From: Lycocorax pyrrhopterus obiensis
Taxonomy: Eukaryota > Chordata > Aves > Passeriformes > Paradisaeidae
Assembly (NCBI GenBank): GCA_014706295.1
Contig: JACSVZ010000014.1
Location: 74,165,935-74,229,934 of the forward strand
Length of the DNA stretch: 64,000 bases
Direction of reading: 5' to 3'
A program made the position numbers and the translations under genes. Position 1 is the stretch's first letter. Each line of letters begins with the position of its first letter. Shown here one piece after another: positions 36,736 through 49,555 of the stretch. The notes beneath the pieces were generated by a model that saw only the letters and a program-made list of their open reading frames with translations, had not been told where the DNA came from and searched no databases.

Positions 36736-39700
36736 CAGATGGAAAGGACCTACAACAACCATCCAGTGCACCTACCTGCACTCTTCAGGGCAGAGGCTTA
36801 TTTCTCCCCACCAGTTACTTTTAAATCTCTATTACATCTGCACACAGAAATCTGGAGTGAAATCGTCAGAGTGATTCCGAAGAAGTCTTTTGCATGGGTG
36901 TTAAATGGAAACTGCAAGCTGTTGCTGTTATTTTGCTGTTCCAGGTAATGAATATAACATTGGCTTTGTCTTTTCCTGCAAAATGCTGTAATGAAGTGCA
37001 TCAAGGTACAACTGGATTCAGATCAGTGATGGAGACTACTTTTCCAGATCTCTACTTGAGCTTGCAGGATGTCGATTTTGTGATGGCCCCAGTTAACTAT
37101 TCATCCTTTTCTTTCTAAAACTGATAGTTATGAGGTACCATCTGCAATTTAAAGCTGAAAAGGGAATCTACTGTTATTCTCAATTTTCTATGCTCTTCTA
37201 TGTCCAAGGATAGTATCAATCTCCAAAATACCTCTCTGTGAGACCTATGCAAGGGCTCTGAGATGAAACTTAGTTGCTGAACGATCCTTACATTCAATCT
37301 CTGCACCAAGCTCCAGTAGCTATCACAATCCCAGAATTTTGCATGTAAAAGGCCCTGTCCAGGACAAGTTTGGAGTCAGTCTTCCTGTCCCTCTGTCATT
37401 TGCTAAGAAGAGGTGAAAAATCAGCAGCTGCCTGCTGCTGCTGGGCAATTCATGCTTCTCCCTTCTTGCAGTGACATTCCAACCAAAAACAAAAGAGAAA
37501 GACTGGTGTTTCACAGAGGAAACTAGACTTTGTTGATGTACAGAATGCTCTACTCTTGTCAAGTCCCTTCCAAGCTGGTCGTCACTTGTCACACATCTGT
37601 CACCTCCTGTGGGTCCCCTGAGGTTTGTCACTGCTCTCATCTGTTGTCATCGAAGAGAACTTCCTGCTTCAGAGTGGATGTCTCACATGTAGTGATGGTT
37701 GAGACTCAATAGACATATCTTGTCACCTCTTTGATCATTTTGATTTTTGGATCCTTTCCAGGTCCAAGACAATTTTATTTGTTCCTGAAGATTCTGGGCA
37801 CCAGTCCCTGCTCTTTGACTTAATGCAGGGAAGGTTTTTGGGCACTGTGTTTCTTACTGTTCTTGTGCTTACAGGCATGTCTGCTGGCATGCAAAAAAAA
37901 TGTGACCTGGCTGAATGCCTTTCATGTCTCCAAGGCAAGCAACAGTATTTCCATGTCACATTTGAACATAGAAAGGGGCTATTTTATCCATAATAAGTGT
38001 CTACATTTAGTCTGCAATGCTCAGATTTCAGACAACTGAGTTAACAATTCAGTTTACTGATGACTTTGCATATGAAGACAGTCAGTTTCTTCCCATAAAA
38101 TGACACGTTTTCAAGCCAGCCTCTGGACTCTCAGGGTCTGCCTGGTTTTGGCATGCTAGAGTCATCTAGTTCTACTTCCCATTTAAGACTAAAATCTTGA
38201 AAAAATTTTCTACAAATCAGATTAGTAGTTGAACTTCGCTGTCCTAGCCCTCCCTGGGCTTCCGTCATAGTTTGCTTGTACATTTGTCTCTTTACACAGC
38301 ACTGAAGCCACATCTTTTTAAGGTTCCCACCCCAATTTTCCAGAACAACATATAAGATGAAGTTTTAAAATATCTCAAGGTTTATTTTCAGCAGTTGAGC
38401 AGTTTGAATTAGATTTGCAAATAGCTCAAATGCTAATATCTGTAATGAGTCTTGTCAAGGCCCTTATGGAAAGCCTCTTCATTTTGGGGTTTCCTTCCTA
38501 CCCCATCTGGGGAGTTTCGTTGATGCCTATAGGCTCACTCAGTGGAGGGCAGAACACCTTGCAGAGGTAGCAAAATGCCTGAAGACTCGGACTAAAAACA
38601 CCCATGGGCACTGAGAGAGTGCCCAGTGGATCTTCAGAAATCTTGAGAAGTGTACCAAAGGCTTGATCTTCTCTTTGACAGGCAACACCAGTGTTATCTG
38701 CTAACCTTCATTGTGTGCATATCCCACACTGGTGGAGCCATATATTGTGTCAGACCAGGTGCTAACTCCACAGAAAACAACCCCGTCCTGCTTTCACAGC
38801 TATCTGAGGACATCCCATCCATTCATCTCCTTTGCTTCTATGTAGACTCCATCCCACTTCTGACCAGCATCAACCTCTATGGTGATAACAGGTGAATTCA
38901 GAAGTTGAAATTGACTGGACTTGAAAATATGTGGAGTACTGGCCCGTGGCAGCAAGCATGCAGCCCCCCACCCCACTCTCCAACAGCAATGCAATTGGCA
39001 GCAACTTGTCTCCCCCCACTTCCCACTTTCTGCACTGCTTTGCATACTTTGGGGGAATTCTGCTCCCATTTAGAGCCCTACATCCTGTCTCCACTGACTT
39101 CTTTGCCTGCCTGAAAATATCCTAGGGACCCTAAATCCCACAGACCCACATACTTCAGTTGCTCTCTAAAAAAAAGGAAAGGAAAAAAGGGGGAATATTC
39201 TCCTTTTCTCAGTGCCTGTTTTTCTAACAGCTTATACCTGGTATATTGCATACAAAAAACTGAGTTATGTAAAATTCTGTAGCTTTAGCATCATGTAACA
39301 CCTGAAATATGACAGTATGCTGCTCTATAGCAATATCACACTATGACTAAATCACTCTTTTTAATTACCTTCTTTTAATTACCTTCTTTCCCCCACTGAA
39401 GTTAAACCACTTCAGGACATTATAAGTTAAACATGTCTGGATTTCTTACTTTATATCTTTGCAATTAATGGAAAAACGCATGGTGTTTTCGTTTCTCCCT
39501 TTTTACCCGTGAACACCACATAAAAAAAATTGAGGTTCTGTAACACAATCTTCAAATCCAGGTAGAGAGTAAGAAATGACTTGCACTTTTTATGTACCAC
39601 ACAACATAACAAATCAAAAATCTGTTGCTAGAGTACAATTAATGAGTGTCCTTCTACAACAAATGCAAGACTTAGGCAGCACACAGGCAGATGCTGTTAA

Positions 39701-40865
39701 TGAAAGCCCACTGTGGTCCTCCCAGAGAGCAGTAGGTCTTCAGCCATGGAGATCACCAGCATGGATACCTGTTTCTCCTGTAATAAATTAATGGAGTCTG
39801 ACACCTGACATCAAATACAACAGAATTTGGTCTAAATTTACCTGTCATAAGCAAAGGCATTGCCCGGCACAAGACAGAGGACAGGAATAAAGTGGGTCTT
39901 GCTGGGCATTTCTGGTGGATTAAGGAGCTAATGCTCTTAATCTGCAAAATGACAGAAACTCACAAAAGCAAATCTTGAGTCATAGGTGAAGTGATAAGAA
40001 GTGTTTCTTGGGCAGCTGTGATTAGTCTTCTGCTCCACCTCCTGTCCCCCCAGTGTGGGAAAGATTTTGACAATGCAGAAATAAAAATGAAGAAACTGAT
40101 GAGAGGGTATCTGACACAAGCTGATGAGCAATTAATGCAGAAGGCAAAAAGCACACCTCTGTCTTGAAAATTGTCCATAAGTCTACAGGTATTGCCACCT
40201 ATGTACAGCAAAGCTGTGTTCCCTTAATTGTCTTCAAACTTGGGCTCCTTAATTAGAGCAGAAAAACACCATTGGCAGAAGAAAATTGCTAACTAGTGTG
40301 TATGACTCTGAGGCACTTGGGCTTTAATTATAAACACCCAGACCAGTGAAGCCAGGTCTTCCTTTTACTGCTCTGAGTTTTGCATCAGGGCACGCTGAAG
40401 TGTGGTCCCTCTATCCCCATGAAAGTGATGGGCTGTGGTGCTGGCAGCGCACCTTCTCCTCTTCCATGTGGCCCTCAGAGGAGTTGTGGGAGGGCACTGT
40501 AGCTGACTGAAAGGCTGTCCTAGGGACAAAGCAGCACCATGCAAGCCAACATCATTGGAAAAATTACGTTCAGCTTCTGTGCGCAAAATCCCTTCTGGAG
40601 ATTAGGAACAGAAGCGGCAAGTGCTTGCACACACTGCTCCAGCATGAGGTGGTGTGGAGCACTGCACATCAGCACTGCCCATCATATTTGGGGCAGTTCA
40701 GCACCCCTGAACCCCATAGCAGCAGTGGCTGTTAGTCCTGCCTGCAGCAGCTGCCCAGGTGACCTGGAGAGCACTATATCACTGCCACTCTGGGTGCAGC
40801 AGCATCTCTTTCAGGAAATCAAACACAAATCAGACAAATTTCCATACAAATCCAAGCTGCATCTC
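36736..40865. other. non-coding DNA, no gene recognised
   Basis: Unique DNA without identifiable exons. A 74-codon plus frame at 36894-37118 starts with a signal-peptide-like hydrophobic stretch but has no support beyond that. A 14-bp tandem duplication (TTTTAATTACCTTC twice) lies at about 39358-39385. Confidence 0.5.
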
Positions 40866-41470
40866 TGTTCTGGTTTTGGCTGGGATAGAGTTACTTTTTT
40901 TCCCGGTAGCTGGCGCACTGTTGTGTTTTGGATTCAGTATGAGAACAGTGTTGTTAATAACACACTGATATTTGGTAGTTGCTCAGTAGTGCTTACCCTA
41001 AATCAAAGACTTTTCAATGTCCCATGCTCTGCCAGTGAGAAGCTGCACAAGGAGCTGTGAGGGAGCATGGCCAGGACAGCTGACCCAAACTGTCCAAAGG
41101 GACATTCTATACCAAAGAACATCCTACCTAGTGTATATAAATGGGGAAGTAGGCCAGGAGGCAATGATTATGACTTTGGGGACAGGCTGGGCATCATTGT
41201 GAGATGATCAATTGTATGGGACATCACTTATTTCTCTTGGGTTTTAGTCCTCTCTCTCTTGCTCTCCTTTTTGTTACTATTATAACAATTATTATAAGTA
41301 GTATTACTAGTATTATATTTTAGTTTGTTTCAATTACTAAATTGTTTGTAACTCACAAAGTTCACTGTTTCTTTCTGATTCTCCTCCTCACTGGGAATGT
41401 GATGGGGGGTGTGAGTAAGGAGCTGTGGGGTACTTAGTTGCTGGCTGGGGAGGATTAAACCGTGCCAACA
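40866..41470 (+). mobile_element. ERVL-type solo LTR
   Basis: About 605 bp from TGTTCTGGTTTTGGCTGGGA to the terminal GTGCCAACA. It follows the abundant avian ERVL LTR in order: GCTGGGATAGAGTTA, GTGTTTTGGATTCAGTATGA, TAACACACTGATATTTGGTA, CAGGACAGCTGACCCAAACT, then a TATA box (TATATAA at 41134-41140) and an AT-rich R/U5. No internal retroviral genes flank it. A 5-bp duplication expected for ERVL is not evident (ATCTC left, CCCTG right), so one flank may be altered or the end shifted. The 173-codon frame at 40539-41060 runs into this LTR and is not a gene. Confidence 0.85.
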
Positions 41471-42268
41471 CCCTGTACAGCCCTCCACGCACCACCTGTG
41501 CCACTCTAAAATCTCAACAAAATCCGTGAAATATAATGTACACAAATGTGAGAGGAGAAAAATCTTGCAGAGCCTGTCAAAGATTGCACACTTGCTTACC
41601 CAAGCTGTCTCTGTGAGGGGTAGGCACAAACAGACAGAAAACCGGGGAATATCTGCATGAGCAGAAGCGAGTGGTGTCTGATGCGTTGCGGTCTGTTTGT
41701 GAATGCTGGTTATGGAGTACGGCTTTAAGTATTAAGGTGTTTAGTAGTAATTGTTGCAATTTAGAATTTTTTTTGACTTCGTGAAATTTATAGTGTGTTC
41801 AGTTTTGCTTGAGTAGCTGGAGTTTTGCTGTTGTCCTTTTTGTGAGCTGTTATTTGAATGTGGGTGTTTTCTGTTTATCTGTAATTAAGTACTCATTGTT
41901 AATGTACTTGATAGTTCTTAAGTAAGGTGCTTTTGGTATCTCGGGAATTCAGCAGTAAGGTAGTTGTTTTTTGAGCTCTTGACTCTTGCCAGCTAGCAAG
42001 TGGCGAAATCAATCCGTGTACCGTACTGCGCCCGTGATGACTGTATTCCTGTTGTTTGCTCGCCTCACATACAGAGATGCCCGGAGTGACGTGCGTCATC
42101 CTCATCATAGTTCACAACAGTGCAGAATGAACCAAACATCTTATCGAGAACACTCTCCTCTCTCAAATTAATGGTGTTTCCTATACAAAACCTGACCCAC
42201 ACTTATATTTTGGGTAATTTCCTAGGTTACGCCTGCTATTCTGGTATGTACCTTTTCTATATCTCCTC
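41471..42268. other. non-coding DNA bordering the assembly gap
   Basis: T-rich DNA with no gene recognised. It includes an inverted TGACG-TG-CGTCA motif at 42087-42098. Confidence 0.5.
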
Positions 42269-42293
42269 NNNNNNNNNNNNNNNNNNNNNNNNN
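42269..42293. other. assembly gap (25 N)
   Basis: A run of 25 undetermined bases. The round size suggests a placeholder between joined contigs and not a measured length. Frames crossing it (42120-42311 plus, 42181-42447 minus) are invalid. Confidence 0.97.
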
Positions 42294-45200
42294 GTTGACA
42301 GCTGGCTGTGACCCCCTGCAACCTCTCACCCCCGTCACTCCTGAGGAAGGCTGAAGAGTCAAACACAGGACCCAGCAGGACACAGGAAGGATGAGCATAA
42401 CAGCTAAGAAAATGGATAGACAACAGGAAAACTTTATTACATAACAATTTTAATGTTAGTACAGCGTTTCCATATTAATTACATAGCATGTGCTATGAGA
42501 CCTTTAAAACACTGATGTCTAGTCCCCATGTAAATGCTGTTTTCTCTTTTGCCTATGGCAGAATCTGGAGTCTGAGACTAGACTGTCTCTATGCAGAGAA
42601 ACAGATGTTTTTAGGGTGTGATTCATCTCAAGAAATGCATCTAAAATTGTTCAGGTGAATCATGTTAGAGAAGTTCCTCTCTCCCTATCCACCATAAAGG
42701 AAATCTGAGTCATCCCATGTCTCCCTTCTCTCAGATAAGTGCCCTCATCTAAGGCTACAAAATCTATACTTTTCTCCTCACTTACGTTTTTCATGAATTT
42801 TGCCAGTCCGAGGGACAAAATGCCCTCTGGGTTAGCTTTCTATTTAGTAGCTGGGACATTTGCTAATACAGCGTAGATACAGATATTGAGTCCTAGACCT
42901 AGAAAAAAAATTAACCTGGGTCTCCTGCTGGCTGAGCAGTATAATAATTGCTTTGTAGCATAAAAGATGAACAGTGCCACTACCATCACCTTTGTGGAAC
43001 TGCTATAAAAGAGAATAATGATCCCTGTTTAGTTCTTTGAAAGTGCAATTGTGCATGTCAACACACAGCATAAAATTCTGGCCTTCAGCATTCAGGTGGC
43101 CAGATCTGCGTGCAATCCTTAATCAGATACCTGGCAGCTGAGGAGGGCTTAGCGCCCCAGCTACTGTCTTCCCTAGTTTCTATTATCTAGTGTTGGATAG
43201 GTTCCTGCTTCCTTTTCAGATTTTGGTTTATTGCTTGAAAATGCTTGATTTCACAGTTACTACATAGTTCTTGATCCCATTTTGAGGGGCAGAAAGACAT
43301 AGTATAGAGATTTGATCATTATCACTCTAGAGGAGATGCTGTAATCTGTAATTTCCTGAATTATATAACGAAATAAAAGGATATTCATTATTTAGTAAAC
43401 TGAATTTTTAGATAGATAGGTATTTTTACAGTTGTTTTGATTATTTGAAGTGTAGTATATCTGATTATACTTTTTTGTCAGGCTAAGTAAAAGATTTAAA
43501 CCACTAAACCCATGTTATTTTTTTATTTTTGCTTTTCTAGGAATAATGCAACTGATATAAATTACCATTGCCTTTCATAGACTTCATTTGCAAATATGTC
43601 TCCTCTTCTTGATTCTTACAAATGTTTTCTCAGCCCCCATACAAAAATGATGCATTCTTTTTATAACATAGATTTTCTTAGTGTTAAAAGATGACCTAAA
43701 TTCCATTCTTCTATGTATAGGTGATACAGTCGTAGTCAAAATCCTCTTACAATACACAAGTCCTCTGAGGTTTCTAGCCAGGTGACAGCCTCGAGATGTC
43801 TTGCACATCTCTCTTCTTTTCTCTGTCCCATGGGATTTTGCATTCACCTCTGCAGAATGGCATTATTGAGACATGTCTATGATCCATGACATGCCTAAGG
43901 AAGGTGAGAGCTGCAGGTTAAACTTCTCCAGGCAGAGGGGTTTTGTAATATGCATGCCTCTACCTTGGTTGTAAATGTGTGTAAATTGTTGACATGTATT
44001 CAATATGCCTGATACATATAAGAGAAGAAAATGTGTTTAATTCCTTCAGAGGACTTAGCACTGTGCTCCTTATGGATGGAAAATCCTGCTTTGTACTTTA
44101 AATAAGGGAGACGATTTTAAGTCCTGAGACAAAGCTCAATGTGCTGATTAATTTAGTGCTGTGTTAACACATTTCCTGTATAGTGGGAAGCTGATCTTCA
44201 TTAGACCTTTACAACAGTCAAGATATAAACATCAGGCCATTTTTGGTTTTTGGTTCCATCCTTAGAAAGTTGATAAGATTTGAAACTATACTGAAGGAAA
44301 AGTTTCATAATGAACCTCATGAAAACATAAGCCATGGAGTTTTTTTCAGGAGAATGCACATTTTAATACTAGTAATTCGTAATACTGAGATTTTACTTTC
44401 ATGTAAAACCTTGAATTTGAACATTTGAAAGACATAAGATGAATTTTTGATGTTTTAGTTCACATAGCATCAAATAATTAAAAAGTATTAAATTGAAAAA
44501 TAGTAATTTAGCAGTAGGCTATAAAAGACACAAGCTAGATGTTTCATTTCTTATTTATAATTGTGGGAGAGTATTTCTTATATTTTCTCTGGATTTTTTT
44601 TAGTATTTCTCCAATATTTATTTATAATATTAAAGAAATTCACTTCATAGTCATTATTAGCTACCTTGAAATTTTAAGTTAACCAAATTGGCTATAAATT
44701 TCCCATCCTATAAAGAGAAAGGAGCAAAGGACCTTTATAAACCAATTAAGGAAGACACAATGAGTGGCATCACCAGTTATAATCAATATTTCTCTAACAC
44801 TGTAATGACCATCCTAAGTAATACAAGCATTGTATACCACCATACAATAGATTCCAACCTACATTTCTGTGTGCTGAGCTAATACCAATTTTCAGGACAA
44901 AGCTTTTGTATTCCAGAGTCTTTCTGATTTTCATTAATATCTGTTCCTCTCCAAAGTGTGCACAGCACATGCTCCTGTTGTTATAAAATATACTGCAACT
45001 ATTTTGTTAATTTTGGCATATTAAACATTGAAAACAATCCTAAATACTATAGTGCTTCTCTTTAATCAAGTGGTTTTTACATGAATATTTTTGGTGAAAA
45101 TCATATCATGCAAATAGCTATAAGATGCAGCTATTCTTAGTTCTTATCTTTTCTGTGTCTGAAATTGCTTGTTTCAATCATTTGCATTTAATGTGCCTAA

Positions 45201-46764
45201 CATTTCTAATTAATCAGATTAGGATTTGGAGAGAATTTTAAACACAGTTGGGTGAATGAAATGTCATCGTACCCAAAATTACGATAAACATTTTTCCCAA
45301 ATTTTATTTGGTGTAAATTAGGGTTTTTCCTATTGTTATCTGTATCTGCTGACGATTCCCATCTAACTTTCAAAATAAGTGAATATAATGTGCTCTAGCG
45401 CCCAAATAATGTATTTTTTTTGTCAAAACAGAATTCAGTGTTTGCCAAGAATTCCTCAATGACTGTTGCTGTGTGGTATTTAAGCATAAATCAGTATTTT
45501 TGATTTGTTGTTCCTGAGTAATCTTTACTTGGAGGCATTGGGGACAATATGGTTTTTCTTAAATTGTATTTTATATAGGCCATGTAAACCATGGGCTTGC
45601 CAGAGGTGAATTTTAAATTTCTGAGAAAGTTAACAAATACATTTAGATGGAAGTACTTGGCATATTGCCAGATTATGCAGAAGACTAAATAACAGAAAAA
45701 TAACAGCTAAGAATTGTGCAAGGCTTGACTGTGAAATTAGGCTGTTTCCAGCTCCTATACAACTTGTAATTTTGTACTTCGGTCCTTCCTCAAATATTTC
45801 TGTCTTGATTGTTTACATTTCATGGATATTGGAGATGTCTAAAGCAAATTAGTTGATGTTTTACATTCACCTTGCTTACAAAGACTTTTACTTGTTAGAA
45901 GATAAATATACAGACTGGTTATAGTGCTATGCACGAGATGTAAAAAATACACTGGATTTACTCCTACTTTATATAATTTCAACAATATAAACAGTCATCA
46001 TTGGAAAATTATATTAAAAGTTATGAAAAATAAGTTTTAAACAGTGATTTTTCTGTAAACAGCTTTTTGTGATCTAATTTTTATCTTTAAAAGATGAAAG
46101 CATATTAGGAAATACATGACCTGAAATCATAGACACACGGTCCTTTCAAACTCTCAAGAGTAAGGGGACCTTCCTAAAGCAGACCACAGTTTTAGTGGTG
46201 TTGCTATTGCATGCACAGATTTATAAAACTAAACAAAAATTCCTGCTCTCTGCTAAGGCAAGACACTTTCTGTATAGACATGTCATTCCTCAGCTGAACG
46301 AGATAAGATAGTGATCTAGAATCTTTTAGTAATGGCAACTTTGCAGTTTTCTTTCCATTCTTTTAGAAAGTTTTCTTGAGTTTGAGTGAAATGGGGATTC
46401 CTCTCCACTGACTGAACAGGATGACAATGTGGTCTAGATCCACGTACTAGAACAGAGGAAGAGAATGACTCTGATTAATAAGGACATCAGCAGAGTGTTG
46501 CTGTGCCTCCGGCAAAAGCTGGGGCAAAATCTAAGCAGAGAAACAGGTGCTTTTTCATATTTTAAATTAATTTGTGTTTTATAATGAAATACGTTTAGTG
46601 GAGAAGTTGAAGTTGCATCCCCTGGGTAGAATATTCAGCAAAAATAAATGGTGTACATCACAGCAGTAGCTATGACTGCAGACTTCTAATATGTGAAGAT
46701 AGACTGCTTACTTTATATGAAGAAGACATTTCGCTTATGGTAAGAGCTGAAATATGAAACAAAG
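42294..46764. other. AT-rich, probably intronic DNA
   Basis: Long AT-rich sequence without exons, repeats of known family or RNA genes that I can identify. Given the EYS exons downstream on the plus strand it is probably EYS intron. That is inference from position and depends on the gap being bridged correctly. Confidence 0.45.
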
Positions 46765-47150
46765 CAGAGGCTATGAGCACGATTAAGGGGCTGGGGCATG
46801 AGGAAATGCTGAGGAAGTTGGGCCTGTTCTGCCTCCAGAAGAGGTGACTGAGAGTGGACCTCAATAAAGTCTAAGAGAATCTGAAGGGAGAGTGTCAAGA
46901 GGATATTTCCAGGCTCTTCTCAGTGGTGCAAAGCAGTAGAAGAAGAGGCAATGGGCAGAAACTGTATGCACAGGAAGTTCCACCTGAATATGAGGAATAA
47001 CTTCGTTCCCCATCACTGGAGATATTCAAAAACCATCCGGACACAATCTAGTGCTATGTGCTCTAGGATAAGCCTGCTTGAAAGAGGATGTGGGACCAGA
47101 TGACCTACTGTGGTCTCTTCCAACCGGACCCTTCCTGTGATTCTGCGAAA
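46765..47150 (+). mobile_element. CR1 LINE 3' fragment, divergent
   Basis: Plus-sense CR1: TTCTGCCTCCAGAAGAGG, TCTTCTCAGTGGTGCAAAGC, GGAAGTTCCACCTGAATATG, GACCTACTGTGGTCTCTTCC and the terminal CCTGTGATTCTGCGAAA. Many substitutions indicate an old insertion. Confidence 0.85.
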
Positions 47151-49480
47151 GCTTTGGGTTTTTTCTATTACGGACCTAAAAGTAATCATATTCACTGCAA
47201 GATAGGACTTGAGGTTTCTTTTCATTTTTACCTTAGAGATAAACAGTACCAACTGTAGATACTGTCTTTAATAATCTTCTTAATTCCATCTTGATTCTAA
47301 GATGCAGCAGTTGTACTTAAAGTAAGTAATTCCAGACCAAGTAGAATTAACTATAAATTTTAGTATGGCAGTTTCTATTCTGGCTGTTACTTTATGACCT
47401 TTCTGAATTAAATCTGAATAAGATATCTGAATACATCCATCTGAACAACAGTACTGGGCAGATTATTTGGAAAACCTAGGGACCCTTTGCAGACAAAGAT
47501 CCTTTTAAATACTAGGCCTTTCATTTATGTCTTAGAATTTCTAGAGATTACTTTGGTTTCCTCTTCATTGTGGAAGAGCCAACACCACACCATCAGTGCA
47601 AGAAAAGCTGCTGCTGTTTTGTATGTGTGACATGAAATTTAAATCTGCCCCTACTTGCCTCATCTTACTTCAGTGCAGGTATAAGCGTAAAGCTGGCAAA
47701 GACTTCTGCATATTGAATTAATTCTTCTGTTGTTGCAGGTAGTCAGACAGTGTAAACATTTTGAATGCACTTCTGCCTGAGTTCTGATCACACACAATCC
47801 TGCTTTTTTTTCCTCACAATTTCAGAAATGCTATCCATACTACTCTTTATTCTGAAGCTCTTAGCACTTACATTCCACTCATCTTAGTGACTGATTCTAT
47901 TACTATTCATTCCTGATTTCTCCTCTCTGCTCTCTTTCACTTACTGTCTAGGACCCTTTGCTGTGTTTTCTTCATTGTTACTTGCTTATCTGAATTGCAG
48001 TATATTCCTAGTTTGTCAACTAGCATAGACGTTGCGGGGGGGAGGGGAGCCTGTTATCTTCTATCACCATTTTCTTTGCTCCATATGTGTCTTTGAATGT
48101 ATTTTAAATTTGATCAGTGTTTCCAGCTTTTGATGTTGTCATCTTTATTTTTGAGAGCACAAGAAGACTTCATGTATAGTACATGCCTTCTGAACATAGC
48201 TGAATACTATGTATTTTGCATGGCTTCTTCAGAAGCAAAAGGTCTTGTTCTTGCCACCTTAATTGTCTGTGTCATCTTGATAACAGACCTCTTTACCTAT
48301 TTGCTTTTTTTTTCCATCACAGATAAAGGTGTATGGGTAACTAATTTGTTTTGCAGCCCTGATTGCTATCTAGGCAGCATTTTTAAGTCGTTTAGCTTTC
48401 AGCCATGTCCCCTCAGTTAGGTTTGCAGTTAGTTTTCTGGTTGACTTGATCTTAGAATCAAAAGTGGAGATCTTTCCACAAATTCTCATTTAGAAAGCCT
48501 CTATCTCAACCACAGTGTAGTTACTTCAGAGTCCAATCTGCATTTAACTGAAGACACTAGTCAAGCACTATACAAACACATGTATTTGCTCTGAAGCAAC
48601 AAGAAGCTATGCATTTTTCATTATCACCAACAAATTCCATACATGTAGTTATTTTGGAAGATGTCCCGTGTCTGCACACTTTAATTTTCTCTTCATGATT
48701 CATGCAGAATCTGTGCTATAGAAAATTTGTGTGAAGGCCTGCTTTTGCACAGTAAGTTCTTCTACACAGGGGAAATTATTCCACAGTGCTTACATTAGGA
48801 CTCCAAATGTAAAGTTGAATTTTTCAGCATATAAATTACTTCAAATGCATATCTTGAAATAAATTACCTAAGCAGCACTGTCATTCTAAATCTTCCCCAT
48901 CCTTTGAACTGTCAGTTCCCATATTGAAAGGATACCAAATAAGAATTTTGCATTTGTATGTTGCAAGGGACTAAATCACATGCAAAACAGGGGGGAAAGC
49001 AGCCAGTGTTATATATTATGTTATATCTATAATTTATGAACCATGTATTTTAAAGTTTTGAATTTAGGTTTTCTCTATGAGGTTATGTGTCATAAATGAT
49101 ATCTACTAAATTTTCTGATCCTGTTTTTAATCAAAGCTTTTTTGTGTGATCTTCAAAACATTCACTGATTTTTATGTGTTGGAATGTCTGTTTGGTGTGT
49201 TATTAATTATTCACTCCTTATTTGTATTCTTTAATATTCATGGCAACATTAGTTCCCATAGTTCTCACACACATTAGCAGATCCTACACCACTGGGATTC
49301 AGAAAGTGAAATAGAAAGTGACATGTTGTATGCATCTATCTTTTGCCTTCTTTATTGGACATCATTGAAGAAGTTAATACCATGAATGATTCGTGTTTTT
49401 TAACATCCGCTGAGTGTTTTTTTTGTTGATGCTTTGTGTGTGTGCAGGTCTTCATTAGAACAAGTTAAGTAAGAAAAAAG
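47151..49480. other. AT-rich, probably intronic DNA
   Basis: No gene is recognised. A 107-codon plus frame at 48097-48420 is hydrophobic but lacks splice context. A short G-run (GGGGGGAGGGGAG) sits at about 48036-48048. Confidence 0.5.
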
Positions 49481-49555
49481 TGCATTCTTATTAGAATAAG
49501 AATGCATTGGAAAATGCATAAGAAAAAATGCATTAGAAGCCTGCAGGCTTCTAAT
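49481..49555. repeat. twin palindromes (hairpin-forming)
   Basis: Two perfect inverted repeats lie 25 bp apart. The first (49481-49506) has 12-bp arms TGCATTCTTATT and its complement around an AG spacer. The second (49532-49555) is an uninterrupted 24-bp palindrome centred on CCTGCAGG. Both extend to hairpins or cruciforms. I know no family that has this pair. Confidence 0.8.

Noticed and set aside
36472..36781. LSYPILSYPIL-type repeat proteins on the minus strand
   Set aside because: They are direct translations of the GGATA array; every frame of such a repeat is open.
40539..41060. 173-codon plus-strand open frame
   Set aside because: Its second half is the ERVL LTR starting at 40866.
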